From Cyathus striatus (lineage: Eukaryota; Basidiomycota; Agaricomycetes; Agaricales; Nidulariaceae): a stretch of DNA of 64,000 nucleotides. A program made the translations under genes and the position numbers. The stretch is taken from contig JAOVFP010000005.1 of assembly GCA_025738555.1 (NCBI GenBank), positions 6,200,001-6,264,000 on the forward strand, given 5' to 3'. Position 1 is the first letter of the stretch; every line of letters begins with the position of its first letter. The notes beneath the pieces are model-generated. The model was not told where the DNA came from. It was given only the letters and a program-made list of their open reading frames with translations, and made no database searches. Shown here piece after piece: positions 62,899 through 64,000 of the stretch.

Positions 62899-63877
62899 AT
62901 GACGTCCAGCAACCCAACGACTAAACCATTCGATTCATCTGGATGGTCTGCATCCACGTACAACGCAAACGCGTCCTTCGTATACTCTGCCGCCTTCACT
63001 TCACCGGTTCTGGACCTTCTAGCGACAACACCTGGAGAACGAATCCTGGACGTGGGCTGCGGTAGTGGCGAGTTGACTATCCAGCTTGCAAAACTTGTCG
63101 AGCAGCAAGAAGGCGGTATAGCTGTCGGCACAGACAACAGCGAAAGCATGGTATATCACATCTTGTCCAGCTCGAAACACGAAAATTGACGGGGTTTCAG
63201 ATCCAAAAGAGCAGGAAAAATGGACTTAAACACGCCTTCGTATGTGACGCACATGCATTACAACTTCCAGACGAAATCTCCCAAATAACCACAACATTCG
63301 ATGTGGTGTTCAGTAATGCAGCATTGCACTGGTGTAAACGTGACCCTCCGGCTGTCATTGCAGGAGTACGGCGCGTTCTAAAGACTGGAGGAAGGTTCGT
63401 TGGCGAGATGGGTGGTTTCATGAATTGCATAGGTGTGTAGCGCGTTGCCTCCAAGAAGCCGGAGCCTAACGATTAACCAGGTGTGCGCTCAGCGCTTCAA
63501 GAATCTCTAACGCGCAGAGGTTACGATTTTAACGAACTGGATCCTTGGTATTTCCTATCGGCTGAAGACTACACAAAGGTCGGTCAGCGCTCAAGCTATC
63601 GACATGATAACACTAACTGGTAACATAGCTGCTCGTTGCTGAGGGATTCAATGTGGAACACGCAGCCTTGGTTCCACGTGTAAAACCACTACCAACAAGC
63701 ATCTACGGTTGGCTGCAAACGTTTGCAAGGGGATCCATCTTCCGAGATTTCAAGGAAGAAGAGGCTCATGAGATCATGAGAGAAGTTGAGGATAAGTTGC
63801 GTATCGATTGTCAAGATTCCAACGGAAAGTGGGCGATGATGTATGTGAGACTAGGATTTGTAGCAGTAAAGCAGTAG
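62899..63877 (+). CDS. Class I SAM-dependent methyltransferase
   Basis: Exons 62899-63150, 63201-63432, 63481-63578, 63629-63877; 831 nt, 276 residues. Motif I is ILDVGCGSGEL (49-59), with an acidic residue ending strand 2 in GTDNSESM. Motif II/post-I is FDVVFSNAALHW (117-128), followed by GVRRVLKTGGRFVGEMGG. The FSNAALHW pattern and overall length are like trans-aconitate-type and related Methyltransf_11/25 enzymes, but the substrate cannot be told. The ATG was chosen at MTSSNPTTKPFDSSGWSAS because the start is 73 bp after a TATA box. Introns are 48-50 nt. Nothing is missing; the gene ends 123 bp before the window edge. Confidence 0.9.
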
Positions 63878-64000
63878 TAGATTCGAAGGGTAACATAGAT
63901 AAGTGATGGTAAAGTAAGATCCTATGTCCTGCACGATAAAAGGGAGAAAGATAGATAAGTCAGATCCTAGAATACAAATTGTAAACGACAGCAGGGACTG

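Noticed and set aside
1..64000. CRISPR arrays, operons, bacterial-type terminators
   Set aside because: Spliced fungal genes throughout; no array of spaced identical repeats is present.

Overview
The window is nuclear DNA of a filamentous fungus, most likely a wood-decaying Agaricomycete (Basidiomycota). The genes are cut by many introns of about 50-60 nt with GT..AG ends. The gene content also fits: an AA9 copper oxygenase with a cellulose-binding CBM1 tail, an AA14-type xylan oxygenase, a WSC-domain protein, an F-box protein and two TPR-CHAT proteins. All gene models below were spliced by eye and checked only by reading frame and splice phase.

Layout. 1-5.0 kb: no gene recognised. 5.0-7.8 kb: a secreted, highly repetitive protein. 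8.0-16.8 kb: two direct copies of a roughly 4-5 kb block, each carrying the same small four-exon gene; a third, inverted copy lies at 32.7-37.3 kb. 17.4-18.8 kb: F-box protein (a broken inverted relative is at 30.4-30.9 kb). 19.8-22.8 kb: carnitine acetyltransferase, 14 exons. 24.0-25.8 kb: two-WSC-domain protein with microexons. 28.3-29.6 kb: AA9-CBM1. 39.2-41.3 kb: AA14-like oxygenase with a long serine-rich tail. 41.6-42.4 kb: an unidentified ORF. 44-62.3 kb: a tandemly duplicated unit of about 9.4-9.7 kb holding a RING/coiled-coil gene (three copies, all decayed), an N-terminal fragment of a P4-ATPase (two copies) and a TPR-CHAT gene (two copies, both with the His-Cys dyad). 62.9-63.9 kb: a class I methyltransferase.

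How the genes relate. AA9-CBM1 and AA14 are both secreted copper oxygenases of lignocellulose breakdown, acting on cellulose and xylan-coated cellulose. Carnitine acetyltransferase moves acetyl units between organelles during growth on acetate or fatty acids. The TPR-CHAT pair belongs to the caspase-like CHAT peptidases, which in fungi are linked to regulated cell death. The most striking observation is in TPR-CHAT copy 1. A 337-bp TA-flanked MITE interrupts the N-terminal coding sequence, the uninterrupted site survives in copy 2, and the MITE's own 3' end supplies a splice acceptor that keeps copy 1 in frame.
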